Below, piece by piece: positions 1-6,826 of a stretch of 6,888 nucleotides of DNA. The first letter of the stretch is position 1, and each line of letters begins with the position of its first letter. A program made the position numbers and the translations under genes. The notes below the pieces were generated by a model, which was not told the origin of the DNA, searched no databases, and worked only from the letters and a program-made list of their open reading frames with translations. Source of the DNA: Bacteroidia bacterium (GTDB taxonomy: Bacteria; Bacteroidota; Bacteroidia; JABDFU01); the NCBI GenBank assembly GCA_020849195.1, contig JADLGT010000011.1:1-6888 (forward strand), written 5' to 3'.

Positions 1-781
1 GCAAGACCGACAATCTGTCTTTCACTTCAACTAGCTGAGGCAGGTTTTGTATGTTATTCCATGCGGCAAGTGAAGCATTGTATTCGGTTTTTTTCTGATT
101 TTCTTTATACCACTGTGCATCGAGGTAAGTCTGGCGCAACAAGGCTATGGCACCCATCAGCGAGCTAGGGTATTGCTGAGTCGAGCTCCCTTTATCAAAC
201 GAATAGCCGGCCGCCGCTCTATCGAGTAAAACTGTCTCGTTTTCTTTACTATCGGCAAGTGTTACTACCGCAGCAGTACCACGCGCTATGCCATCTCTTT
301 CGATAGTTAAAACAGTTCCGAATCCAATTTTGCGGTAATCTTCGGCTGCTTTTTTATCGTATGCAAATTCGCGTACCGCATCAAACTCGGCTCTGATGGC
401 TTGGTTCCAGTTGTAGGCTCCTTTTGTTGCCGTTTCATATTGAGGTGTTTCCGATCGGTTACGCGAGGCTTTTTTCACTTCGGGCAAACCGTAGCCGGTA
501 AAAGCATCAATCAATGAGGGATAAATATATTTTCCTTTTAAATTGTACACTACCGTTCCTTTTGGCAAGGTGATTTTGTCGCCAACATCAACAATTACTC
601 CATCTTTAATCAGCAGCGTTCCATTTTCAATTACCGTTTCGTAATCGGCGTAAATAGTTGCATTGGTAAATGCGTAATAATTGTGGTTTTTGTTAAACAC
701 TCCGTTAACAGGAAATGTTTCCTGCGCCGACAAACAATGCAGGTAAACGATACACGCAAATAAGAATTTAATTTTATGCAT
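1..781 (-). CDS. Secreted amidohydrolase-like protein, N-terminal 260 residues (cut by window edge)
   Basis: This is an open frame of 260 codons running off the left edge; the ATG is at 779-781. Residues 1-19 look like a Sec signal peptide: a basic start (MHKIK), a hydrophobic core, and LSA before Q20. After cleavage comes ETFPVNGV, then a small beta-sandwich-like part (AFTNATIYADY at 37-47, NGTLLIKDGVIVDVGD at 53-68) typical of the N-terminus of imidazolonepropionase/dihydroorotase-like amidohydrolases. The family motif PGxIDxHxH appears as PSLIDAFTG (88-96), so both metal-binding histidines are replaced (F94, G96). From memory, Bacteroidota have long secreted proteins (roughly 1000 residues) of this type with a degenerate first unit and a second amidohydrolase unit; the rest lies outside the window. 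It probably acts in the periplasm or outside the cell. The substrate is unknown. The family call is good; activity of this part is doubtful. Confidence 0.8.
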   Translation of the reverse strand, partial: MHKIKFLFACIVYLHCLSAQETFPVNGVFNKNHNYYAFTNATIYADYETVIENGTLLIKDGVIVDVGDKITLPKGTVVYNLKGKYIYPSLIDAFTGYGLPEVKKASRNRSETPQYETATKGAYNWNQAIRAEFDAVREFAYDKKAAEDYRKIGFGTVLTIERDGIARGTAAVVTLADSKENETVLLDRAAAGYSFDKGSSTQQYPSSLMGAIALLRQTYLDAQWYKENQKKTEYNASLAAWNNIQNLPQLVEVKDRLSVL

Positions 782-810
782 GGTTGCTTAAAATAAACCA
801 ACAATATACT

Positions 811-818
811 CAAAAATA
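811..818 (-). promoter_or_regulatory. Putative -7 element for the amidohydrolase gene
   Basis: Read on the minus strand this is TATTTTTG, an exact match to the Bacteroidota -7 consensus TAnnTTTG. It lies 29 bp upstream of the ATG, which would leave an mRNA leader of about 20 nt. I could not find a convincing TTTG/TTG -33 element at the expected spacing, and the region is AT-rich, so the match could be chance. Confidence 0.4.
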
Positions 819-965
819 AAATAAACAATCTCGAATTTTTATTGGAAGTGCAACGTACAAACGCAAAGTATGATGAGGAACCTCTCTGATGAGCAGCAGA
901 TTTAATCGGTCTTTAGGCAGATTTAGCAAATTCAAAGCAAAATCACGGTTAAAAAAATAATCCAT

Positions 966-973
966 TATATTTG
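966..973 (+). promoter_or_regulatory. Putative -7 element of the tRNA promoter
   Basis: TATATTTG matches the Bacteroidota -7 consensus TAnnTTTG exactly and ends 12 bp before the first base of the tRNA. Transcription would start at about 979-981, giving a very short 5' leader for RNase P to remove. A matching -33 element is not evident; the 20 bp upstream are A-rich. Position and orientation fit well with a tRNA that is transcribed alone. Confidence 0.55.
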
Positions 974-985
974 TGCCCCAAATTT

Positions 986-1059
986 GGCGAGGTAGCTCAG
1001 ATGGTTAGAGCGCAGGATTCATAACCCTGAGGTGGAGAGTTCGACCCTCTCCCTCGCTA
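986..1059 (+). tRNA. tRNA-Met (anticodon CAT)
   Basis: A full cloverleaf can be folded by eye. The acceptor stem is 986-992 with 1052-1058, ending in a G1-U72 wobble. The D stem is 995-998 with 1008-1011. The anticodon stem is 1013-1017 with 1025-1029 around the loop TTCATAA, with anticodon CAT at 1020-1022. The variable loop is 1030-1034. The T stem is 1035-1039 with 1047-1051 around TTCGACC. The discriminator base is A1059. The 3' CCA is not encoded and must be added after transcription. The innermost anticodon-stem pair (1017/1025) is an A-C mismatch. The first base pair and the anticodon stem argue against initiator tRNA. CAT could also belong to a lysidine-modified tRNA-Ile2, but the overall sequence resembles Bacteroidota elongator tRNA-Met. 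Confidence 0.93.
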
Positions 1060-1062
1060 CGT

Positions 1063-1085
1063 AGCCCCTTGATAGGGGCTTTTTT
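1063..1085 (+). terminator. Intrinsic terminator after the tRNA
   Basis: Arms 1063-1069 (AGCCCCT) and 1074-1080 (AGGGGCT) pair perfectly over 7 bp around a TGAT loop and run straight into a T tract (1080-1085). This is a classic Rho-independent terminator beginning 3-4 bases after the tRNA 3' end. It shows that the tRNA is a single-gene transcription unit and isolates it from the downstream START-like gene. Confidence 0.9.
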
Positions 1086-1215
1086 ATTGACAAACTTCGG
1101 AAATGAGAACTTTATGAAGAGTTGATGTTAACTTCTTGCACATTATTTCTCACTCATACTAAATATGTTATTCAAAAAAATGAACCAACTAGTTAGTTGA
1201 TTATATTTTTTTATA

Positions 1216-1223
1216 TATTGTTG
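1216..1223 (+). promoter_or_regulatory. Possible -7 element for the START-like gene
   Basis: TATTGTTG differs from TAnnTTTG at one position and lies 28 bp before the ATG at 1252. Because a strong terminator precedes it at 1063-1085, the gene needs its own promoter in 1086-1251, and this is the best candidate I see. A TTG at 1197-1199 is closer than the usual -33 spacing. The surroundings are very AT-rich, so this is weak. Confidence 0.25.
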
Positions 1224-1251
1224 CCGAAATTACTATAACAGAACAACACGA

Positions 1252-2025
1252 ATGGCTAAGAAAGCTGCTAAAGCAAAAAAAATAAAAAAGGCGAAACCTG
1301 CTTCAAAAGGCAAAAATAAAATTGTCAAGAAAAAAACGGGTAAAAAGAAGCCGGTGAAAATTACTAAGCCCAAGCCGGTAAAGACAAAAGCGCCAATTAA
1401 AAAAGAAAAAAAAATCAAGGCGACTAAAAAGCCTGAGGTGAGCGCTAAACCTGCAATACCCGGAGGCAAAGCTCCTGCTAAATTTAACACGGTTAGAGAG
1501 TCCCTTCCTCCTGCATTAATGAAGCGCAAGAGAGAACCAAGAGCTCCCAAACCAAAGAAAATAAAGCAGGTTTTTTTGCCATTCAATCCAATACAACCTG
1601 CAAGTTCAACGGGCAAGCCGGTTAACACCACAAAAAAAGAACCTGAGGGAAAGTTTGAACTCGAATATGTTATTCGTTGTTCGGAATCGTTGTTGTATGA
1701 GTTTACCACCACACCAAGCGGTTTGTCGGAATGGTTTGCAGACGATGTTAATGTACGCGACGGCATATATACTTTCTTTTGGGATGGCAGCCAGCAAGAT
1801 GCCCGTCTTTTATCGCTAAAAGAAGATTTATTTGTGCGTTACCAATGGAAAGAAAAAACAGATGGAAGTTATTTTGAATTTCGAATCCAAACCGATGAGC
1901 TTACCGGTGATGTATCGCTTATAATTACCGATTTTGCCGAAACGGAAGAAGAACACCTGAGCGCCAAACTGCTTTGGGATACGCAGATTGATAAGTTAAT
2001 GAAAACTATCGGATCGCATAGCTGA
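1252..2025 (+). CDS. START-like domain protein with a long lysine-rich N-terminal tail
   Basis: The protein has 257 residues in two very different parts. Residues about 134-257 (starting KFELEYVIRC) match the small START-like (SRPBCC/AHSA1-type) proteins common in Bacteroidota, which as I recall are about 125-130 residues long; the stretch GLSEWFADDVNV (about 158-169) and the end KLLWDTQIDKL are characteristic. The fold forms a hydrophobic cavity, but the family's ligand is not known to me. Residues 2 to about 130 are a low-complexity tail of Lys, Ala, Pro and Thr: 29 of the first 60 residues are lysine, with many KKxK and PKP repeats, then a basic patch MKRKREPRAPKPKK near 90-103. Such tails resemble histone H1 and bacterial H1-like proteins and would be expected to bind DNA or RNA. 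There is no signal peptide, so it is cytoplasmic. The start at 1252 is the first ATG of the frame; a later ATG at 1519 would remove most of the tail. It converges on mutS, 88 bp apart. Confidence 0.88.
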   Translation: MAKKAAKAKKIKKAKPASKGKNKIVKKKTGKKKPVKITKPKPVKTKAPIKKEKKIKATKKPEVSAKPAIPGGKAPAKFNTVRESLPPALMKRKREPRAPKPKKIKQVFLPFNPIQPASSTGKPVNTTKKEPEGKFELEYVIRCSESLLYEFTTTPSGLSEWFADDVNVRDGIYTFFWDGSQQDARLLSLKEDLFVRYQWKEKTDGSYFEFRIQTDELTGDVSLIITDFAETEEEHLSAKLLWDTQIDKLMKTIGSHS

Positions 2026-2113
2026 GAAGCGAGCTTGATATCGAAAAAAATTTAGGACGGCTTTTCATTCGCGTTAAATAGAGTATCTCTCCTCAAGTAA
2101 TTTAAAAACTGTT

Positions 2114-4798
2114 TTACGCCCCAATAAATTTTTTTATTTCATTCAGTTTCATAAGTGCCTCAACCGGCGTAAGGGTATTTATGTCGGTATTAGCAATTTC
2201 ATCTTTAATTTGTTCCAATACAGGATCGTTGAGTTGAAAAAAACTTAACTGCATTTCCGAATTCGGATTTTCGGTTTCGTTGACTGTTGCAACAACTTCT
2301 TTCGGGTGTTTATTTTTAAGTTCGCGATGCTTGCTTTTTGCTTCTAACTCTTTTAAAATGTTGTTTGCCCTTTCTATTACTTTGCGAGGCATGCCTGCCA
2401 TTTGTGCCACGTGAATACCAAAACTATGCTCACTTCCACCGGGAACTAACTTACGCATGAATAATACTTTATTGCCTGTCTCTTTAACCGACACATTAAA
2501 ATTTTTAACTCGTTTGAACGTATTGGCTACATCGTTCAATTCGTGATAGTGGGTGGCAAAAAGTGTTTTGGCTTTTGCCGACGGGTGCTCATGTAAAAAT
2601 TCAACAATGGCCCAGGCAATGGATATACCGTCGTAGGTGCTTGTTCCACGACCTATCTCATCAAGTAGAATGAGGCTTCTGTCGGATACATTATTTAATA
2701 TGCTTGCCGTTTCATTCATCTCAACCATAAAAGTTGATTCGCCGGATGAAATATTATCGGATGCGCCAACGCGTGTAAAAATTTTATCTACCAGCCCAAT
2801 GTTGGCATGTTTAGCCGGAACAAAACTGCCCATTTGCGCCAACAGCACTATTAATGCGGTTTGACGCAGTAGTGCCGATTTTCCGGACATGTTAGGTCCT
2901 GTTATAATTATTATTTGTTGCGTATCATTGTCTAAGTAAACATCGTTGGCTACATATTCTTCGCCAATGGGTAGCTGCCTTTCGATTACAGGATGGCGCC
3001 CGTTTTTTACATCAAGCGTTTTCGATTCATTAATATGCGGTCGTACATAATTGTATTTCATAGCAACCGATGCAAGCGATAGCAGGCAGTCTATTCGGGC
3101 TATCAACGATGCATTAAGCTGAATAGGAACAATATAATCGGACAGGGCAATTACCAGTTCGTTAAAAAGCCGTGCCTCGATCGCAAGAATTTTTTCTTCG
3201 GCCCCTAAAATTTTTTCTTCGTATTGTTTCAGCTCTTCGGTTATGTAGCGTTCGGCATTGGTAAGCGTTTGCTTACGCATCCAGTCGGAAGGAACTTTGT
3301 TTTTATGCGTATTGGTTACTTCTAAGTAATAGCCAAACACATTGTTAAACGCTATTTTCAACGAAGGTATCCCCGTGCGTTCTGATTCGCGCTGCTGTAT
3401 CTGCAACAAATAATCTTTACCCGAATAGGCTATTTGACGCAGTTCGTCTAACTCGGAATTTACACCTTGTGCAATAACATTTCCTTTGTTGATTAAAAAA
3501 GGCGGATCGGGGCACAACTCTTTTTCTATTTTATCGGTTGCCGTTTTGCAAGGGTTTAACTGTTCGGCAATTTTTATCAATGCAGCATTTCCTGTTTTTT
3601 CCAAAATAGTTTTCACAGGTTGTATGGCAAGTAATGCACGTTTAAGTTGCGCTACTTCCTTTGGAGAAATACGAACGGTCGCTACTTTAGAAACTATGCG
3701 TTCAAGATCGCCTATAGACTCAATATGAGTTGTTATTTCATGGGCAGCATCGTCAGCCGATAAAAAAAACTCTAGACTGTTCAAACGATCGTCAATAGGT
3801 GTTTTATCTTTTAACGGTAGTGCCATCCAACGCTTCAGCATACGCGATCCCATTGGAGAAACGGTATGATCAATTACATTAATAAGCGTGTTGGCATTTT
3901 CGTTGAAGGAACCGAACAATTCAAGGTTACGTATAGTAAACTTGTCGAGCCAAACATATTTTTCTTCTTCAATGCGCGAAATGGCAGTAATGTGCTTTAC
4001 TTTATCGTGTTGTGTTTCGGCTAAGTAATGCAGCGCAACACCGGCGGCGATAATGCCCAAGTCCATATTTTCAATTCCGAAACCTTTTAGCGATTTGGTG
4101 TTGAAATGTTTGAGTAATGATTCGTTGCCAAACTCGGAAGAGAAAGCCCATTCGTCAATTCCATACGAATAAAATTTTTCGCCAAACAATTCAACAAATT
4201 CTTTTTTTCTGTTTTTTTGAAACAGCACTTCGCTTGGTCTGAAGCTTTGCAGCAGTTTATCTATATAGTCGGGTGTTCCTTGCGCCACCAAAAATTCGCC
4301 GGTTGACACATCAAGAAAAGAAACGCCGGCTTGCTCTTTCGTGCTTTTTTCGAATGGGGTGGAAGCGAACGCAACGCTAGCTAAAAAATTATTTGATTTA
4401 TGATCGAGCACTTTATCATTGTACGAAACACCGGGCGTAACCAATTCGGTAACACCACGCTTCACAATGGTTTTGGTCATCTTCGGATCTTCAAGTTGAT
4501 CACAAATAGCTACTCGCTGCCCTGCACGTACTAATTTTGGCAAATAGGTGTCGAGCGAGTGGTAAGGGAAACCGGCCAACTCAACAAAAGTAGCCGATCC
4601 ATTTGCTCGGCGGGTGAGTACAATACCCAATATCTCAGAAGCTTTAACAGCATCCTGCCCGAATGTTTCGTAAAAATCTCCCACCCTGAACAAAAGTAAT
4701 GCGTCGGGGTATTTTGTTTTGATGGTATAATACTGTTTCATCAGCGGGGTTTCTACCGGTGCCGATGCGCTTTTTATCATGCTGCGATTGATAGCCAT
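2114..4798 (-). CDS. mutS: DNA mismatch repair protein MutS
   Basis: Complete MutS of 894 residues (E. coli: 853). It binds mismatches and small loops in DNA as a dimer, then changes state with ATP and recruits MutL. Visible parts in order: the mismatch-recognition domain with the F-Y-E wedge motif at residues 42-44 (the F-x-E that stacks on the mispaired base); connector domain, roughly 135-260; core, lever and clamp, roughly 275-580, with GYYLEVT starting at 489; ATPase domain with Walker A GPNMSGKS at 634-641, signature segment [11 protein letters not shown] at 684-694, Walker B LILLDE ending at D713-E714, and the H-loop FATHYHE with H750. A charged linker follows, then QLSFF at 850-854, which resembles a sliding-clamp binding motif, and a C-terminal helical dimer/tetramer segment. 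All key residues are intact, so it should be functional. It is divergent from the TrmH-family gene, and no mutL is in the window. Confidence 0.98.
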   Translation of the reverse strand: MAINRSMIKSASAPVETPLMKQYYTIKTKYPDALLLFRVGDFYETFGQDAVKASEILGIVLTRRANGSATFVELAGFPYHSLDTYLPKLVRAGQRVAICDQLEDPKMTKTIVKRGVTELVTPGVSYNDKVLDHKSNNFLASVAFASTPFEKSTKEQAGVSFLDVSTGEFLVAQGTPDYIDKLLQSFRPSEVLFQKNRKKEFVELFGEKFYSYGIDEWAFSSEFGNESLLKHFNTKSLKGFGIENMDLGIIAAGVALHYLAETQHDKVKHITAISRIEEEKYVWLDKFTIRNLELFGSFNENANTLINVIDHTVSPMGSRMLKRWMALPLKDKTPIDDRLNSLEFFLSADDAAHEITTHIESIGDLERIVSKVATVRISPKEVAQLKRALLAIQPVKTILEKTGNAALIKIAEQLNPCKTATDKIEKELCPDPPFLINKGNVIAQGVNSELDELRQIAYSGKDYLLQIQQRESERTGIPSLKIAFNNVFGYYLEVTNTHKNKVPSDWMRKQTLTNAERYITEELKQYEEKILGAEEKILAIEARLFNELVIALSDYIVPIQLNASLIARIDCLLSLASVAMKYNYVRPHINESKTLDVKNGRHPVIERQLPIGEEYVANDVYLDNDTQQIIIITGPNMSGKSALLRQTALIVLLAQMGSFVPAKHANIGLVDKIFTRVGASDNISSGESTFMVEMNETASILNNVSDRSLILLDEIGRGTSTYDGISIAWAIVEFLHEHPSAKAKTLFATHYHELNDVANTFKRVKNFNVSVKETGNKVLFMRKLVPGGSEHSFGIHVAQMAGMPRKVIERANNILKELEAKSKHRELKNKHPKEVVATVNETENPNSEMQLSFFQLNDPVLEQIKDEIANTDINTLTPVEALMKLNEIKKFIGA

Positions 4799-4812
4799 TG
4801 CAGGTAAATTTA

Positions 4813-4820
4813 CAAATACA
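4813..4820 (-). promoter_or_regulatory. Possible -7 element for mutS
   Basis: On the minus strand this reads TGTATTTG, one mismatch from TAnnTTTG, 14 bp upstream of the mutS ATG. It would give a leader of only about 7-8 nt. It is the best match in the 77 bp shared with the divergent methyltransferase gene. No clear -33 element was found. Confidence 0.25.
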
Positions 4821-4863
4821 AGCTACATGGTGTATGTAAAGTTTTTAACAACAATCTTTTTAT

Positions 4864-4871
4864 CATATTTG
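4864..4871 (+). promoter_or_regulatory. Possible -7 element for the TrmH-family gene
   Basis: CATATTTG is one mismatch from TAnnTTTG and ends only 4 bp before the GTG start at 4876. If used, transcription would begin at or next to the start codon, so the mRNA would be leaderless or nearly so. No clear -33 element is visible; the upstream 20 bp are T/A-rich. Confidence 0.3.
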
Positions 4872-4875
4872 CACT

Positions 4876-5406
4876 GTGCGGAAATTATTGAACAAAGAGC
4901 TGAATCGTAAATCGGTTGATGAGTTTAAGCAATCGGCTAAAACACCTTTGATTATTGTGCTCGACAATGTTCGCAGTCTGCTTAACGTAGGTTCCATATT
5001 CCGTACTGCCGATGCATTTTTAGTTGAATCGCTTTACCTGTGCGGCATTACGGGAAGTCCTCCCAATAAAGACATTCAAAAAACAGCGCTTGGCTCAACC
5101 GAAACAGTAAACTGGCGACACTTTACAACCACTGCAGAAGCGCTTGATCTTTTAAAGAGTAATGGATATAAAGTTTATGCTATTGAACAAGCCGATTGCT
5201 CAATACCTCTCAATAGAGTTGCGTTTGAAAAACGAGAAAAAATTGCCCTCGTTTTCGGTCATGAAGTAAAAGGGGTTGATCAAAAAGTAATAGATATGTG
5301 TACCGGAGTTATCGAAATTCCTCAATGGGGCACTAAACATTCGCTTAATGTTGCGGTGAGTGCAGGCATTGTTGTTTGGGATATTTCGTTGAAGTTGAAC
5401 TACTAA
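4876..5406 (+). CDS. SpoU/TrmH-family RNA 2'-O-methyltransferase
   Basis: This 176-residue protein covers a complete SPOUT (alpha/beta knot) methyltransferase domain. It would transfer a methyl group from S-adenosylmethionine to a ribose 2'-OH in tRNA or rRNA in the cytoplasm. Motif 1 is NVGSIFRTADAF (37-48) with the conserved N37 and R43. Motif 2 is IALVFGHEVKGV (123-134) with E130. Motif 3 is IEIPQWGTKHSLNVAVS (146-162) with S156 and N158, which form the knot and cofactor site. There is no N-terminal RNA-binding extension of the RlmB type, so it is the short TrmH-like form; the exact target nucleotide cannot be read from sequence. The start is GTG: no ATG or other start lies between it and the in-frame TAA at 4846, and MRKLLNKELNR at the start resembles the family's usual N-terminus. 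It is divergent from mutS and converges on the secreted-protein gene. Confidence 0.93.
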   Translation: MRKLLNKELNRKSVDEFKQSAKTPLIIVLDNVRSLLNVGSIFRTADAFLVESLYLCGITGSPPNKDIQKTALGSTETVNWRHFTTTAEALDLLKSNGYKVYAIEQADCSIPLNRVAFEKREKIALVFGHEVKGVDQKVIDMCTGVIEIPQWGTKHSLNVAVSAGIVVWDISLKLNY

Positions 5407-5483
5407 ATAAATCTGTTTTGAATCCAACTCTCAATCGTAAACTGATAATATTGAAAATTCAGAAATATCAACAAATATTAAAA

Positions 5484-6572
5484 TCATTTGTATGTAGCAT
5501 TATTAATTTTCAATTTCTTTAATACACTAATAAAGTCTTCTTCTTTCATTTTGGTCAGCAGCCCCCATTTCTTATCCGGCAATTCACCTTGACCAAATTC
5601 AGTTCCAAAATATTGGCTATTATATTTGAATTTTAAGTAGATATCTATAAGCGATTTTAACGTGTTATATTTTTTAAAATCGTTGTTGAAAGGCTGCGAA
5701 TATATTTTAAAATAATTATCGAAAAACGTTGTTTGTCGACCGCTTACAGAATGTATCAGCAGGAGATCGAATGTTCTTTGATAGTATGAACCATCGAACA
5801 TATTCAAGTTGTTGTAATTTTTCAAAACAGAAATGAATAATAGTTGCAGCAATGAGTCATTTTCTTGTACAGCATCATATTTTATTGTTTTATAGTCATA
5901 ACATTTAACTCTAAAATATTGATCCATGAAAATGATATATCTAAACAAAATATCTACATCACCGGGGCTTTTAATTTTATTATTTAAGTAGTTTGTATTC
6001 ATAATATGAAGCAGGGTTAATAATGAATCTTTAGACACGTTTTTATTTATCCTACTAAACGAAATTAAATCTTCAACATCGTTATTCTCATTATTAATTG
6101 ACAGAAGAAAATAACGATTTGCATGAGGCAATTTATTTTGAAAACTGATGTTAAACAGATATTTATAAACTATATTATAATTTGCCACGATATTAATGGG
6201 AACAGAAGAGAGTATTTTTTCGCAACGCCGGTAATAAACAAGGGCAGAGTCTATCTTTTGCTGAGAATTACAACGGGTACCGGCTTCCATGTTTAAAGCG
6301 ATGTAGTTGTTAATTGATAGGCTATCCGATGTATGATTTAAATGCCTTTGTTTAAGTATTGCAGAAAGTTTAGCTAAGTTTTTTTCGGATGGATTTAATT
6401 TTGTAAGCACCGTTTGTTGTTCAAGATTTTTAATGCTTTCAATAATTTGAGCTACATGTGTCGAGTCAATGACTTGCGCATAGGCAGAAGAAATTAAAAC
6501 AAATGACAAAATAAATATATATATCCTCATTGTCTTTTTTCGATTGAAAAAACCGTAGATTTTACTTATCAT
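5484..6572 (-). CDS. Unrecognised secreted protein
   Basis: I do not recognise this family. The frame holds 362 codons, but residue 15 (ATG at 6528-6530) begins a typical signal peptide, MRIYIFILSFVLISSAYA, followed by Q33, so the exported form probably starts there; the true start could be either. The ATG at 6572 overlaps the stop of the upstream frame as ATGA, which would allow translational coupling and supports the longer form. After the signal peptide the protein looks mainly helical, with one segment (about 88-120, including KIDSALVYYRRCEKIL) that resembles a single tetratricopeptide-like repeat; this is tentative. There is no transmembrane segment apart from the signal, no lipobox cysteine and no catalytic motif I can name. 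It is rich in Asn, Lys, Ile and Tyr and visibly AT-richer than mutS and the methyltransferase gene, consistent with accessory DNA. It probably resides in the periplasm or at the cell surface. Confidence 0.75.
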   Translation of the reverse strand: MISKIYGFFNRKKTMRIYIFILSFVLISSAYAQVIDSTHVAQIIESIKNLEQQTVLTKLNPSEKNLAKLSAILKQRHLNHTSDSLSINNYIALNMEAGTRCNSQQKIDSALVYYRRCEKILSSVPINIVANYNIVYKYLFNISFQNKLPHANRYFLLSINNENNDVEDLISFSRINKNVSKDSLLTLLHIMNTNYLNNKIKSPGDVDILFRYIIFMDQYFRVKCYDYKTIKYDAVQENDSLLQLLFISVLKNYNNLNMFDGSYYQRTFDLLLIHSVSGRQTTFFDNYFKIYSQPFNNDFKKYNTLKSLIDIYLKFKYNSQYFGTEFGQGELPDKKWGLLTKMKEEDFISVLKKLKINNATYK

Positions 6573-6826
6573 TCAGCATCTTTAATACACCTTACTGACA
6601 TACCACGTTGTTTCGATCCCCAGTCCTGGAGGAAATAAGATGTTTCGAAATTCAAACTACACTCATGAGCAAATAAACTATCGTATGAATCGCAAGTCCA
6701 AAAATAAGCGTAATGCCCCATGCGACTAAAAGATTCTTTAACATCCCAGTGTCCACCGGGCAACGCAGTAAAACCGCTTAGGTTACTTGCATCCGTGTTT
6801 GGGTGCGCCCAATATAATGCCCCCAC
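6569..6826 (-). pseudogene. C-terminal remnant of a FISUMP-domain protein, 5' end lost at an IS junction
   Basis: The 85-codon frame carries the end of a Fibrobacter succinogenes major paralogous (FISUMP) domain: WAHPNTDASN (6-15), the hallmark SGFTALPGG (17-25), MGHYAYFWT (36-44) and the terminal GMSVRCIKD (75-83). Complete domains of this kind are, as I recall, about twice this length or more and sit at the C-terminus of secreted or surface proteins of Bacteroidota and Fibrobacteres. Here the similarity stops at about residue 4-5 (6817). Upstream the frame enters sequence that looks like an insertion-sequence end, and a TAA closes it a few bases later. The only start would be GTG at 6824-6826, inside the IS repeat, with no signal peptide, so a stable product is unlikely. 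It overlaps the following gene by 4 bp (ATGA), suggesting that the intact gene and its neighbour were co-transcribed. Confidence 0.75.

Noticed and set aside
631..828. 65-codon minus-strand open frame overlapping the amidohydrolase start
   Set aside because: It lies in another frame over the amidohydrolase signal-peptide region, which has clear family similarity in the correct frame.
884..892. CTGATGAG, resembling the conserved core of a hammerhead ribozyme
   Set aside because: No GAAA core partner and no flanking stems I to III can be formed around it.
896..925. Two direct copies of GCAGATTTA (896-904 and 917-925)
   Set aside because: Only two 9-bp copies in AT-rich intergenic DNA, with no further copies or symmetry; easily chance.
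1186..1199. Short palindrome-like sequence CAACTAGTTAGTTG upstream of the START-like gene
   Set aside because: A 5-bp stem with a 4-base loop and no T tract; too weak for a terminator and with no evidence of an operator.
1233..1766. Antisense open frame of 177 codons encoding a very hydrophobic, membrane-like protein
   Set aside because: It is the complement of lysine-rich codons (AAA/AAG read backwards as Phe/Leu), so hydrophobicity and openness are artefacts of the lysine tail on the other strand.
2026..2113. Search for a bidirectional terminator between the START-like gene and mutS
   Set aside because: No stem of useful length followed by a T tract on either strand; nothing reportable.
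2637..3728. Plus-strand open frames at 2637-2864 and 3486-3728
   Set aside because: Antisense to conserved MutS coding sequence with no independent similarity.
5200..5427. 75-codon minus-strand open frame
   Set aside because: Antisense to motifs 2 and 3 of the methyltransferase; no family resemblance.
5407..5483. Search for a terminator between the methyltransferase and secreted-protein genes
   Set aside because: AT-rich with only short self-complementary AATATT words; no convincing hairpin.
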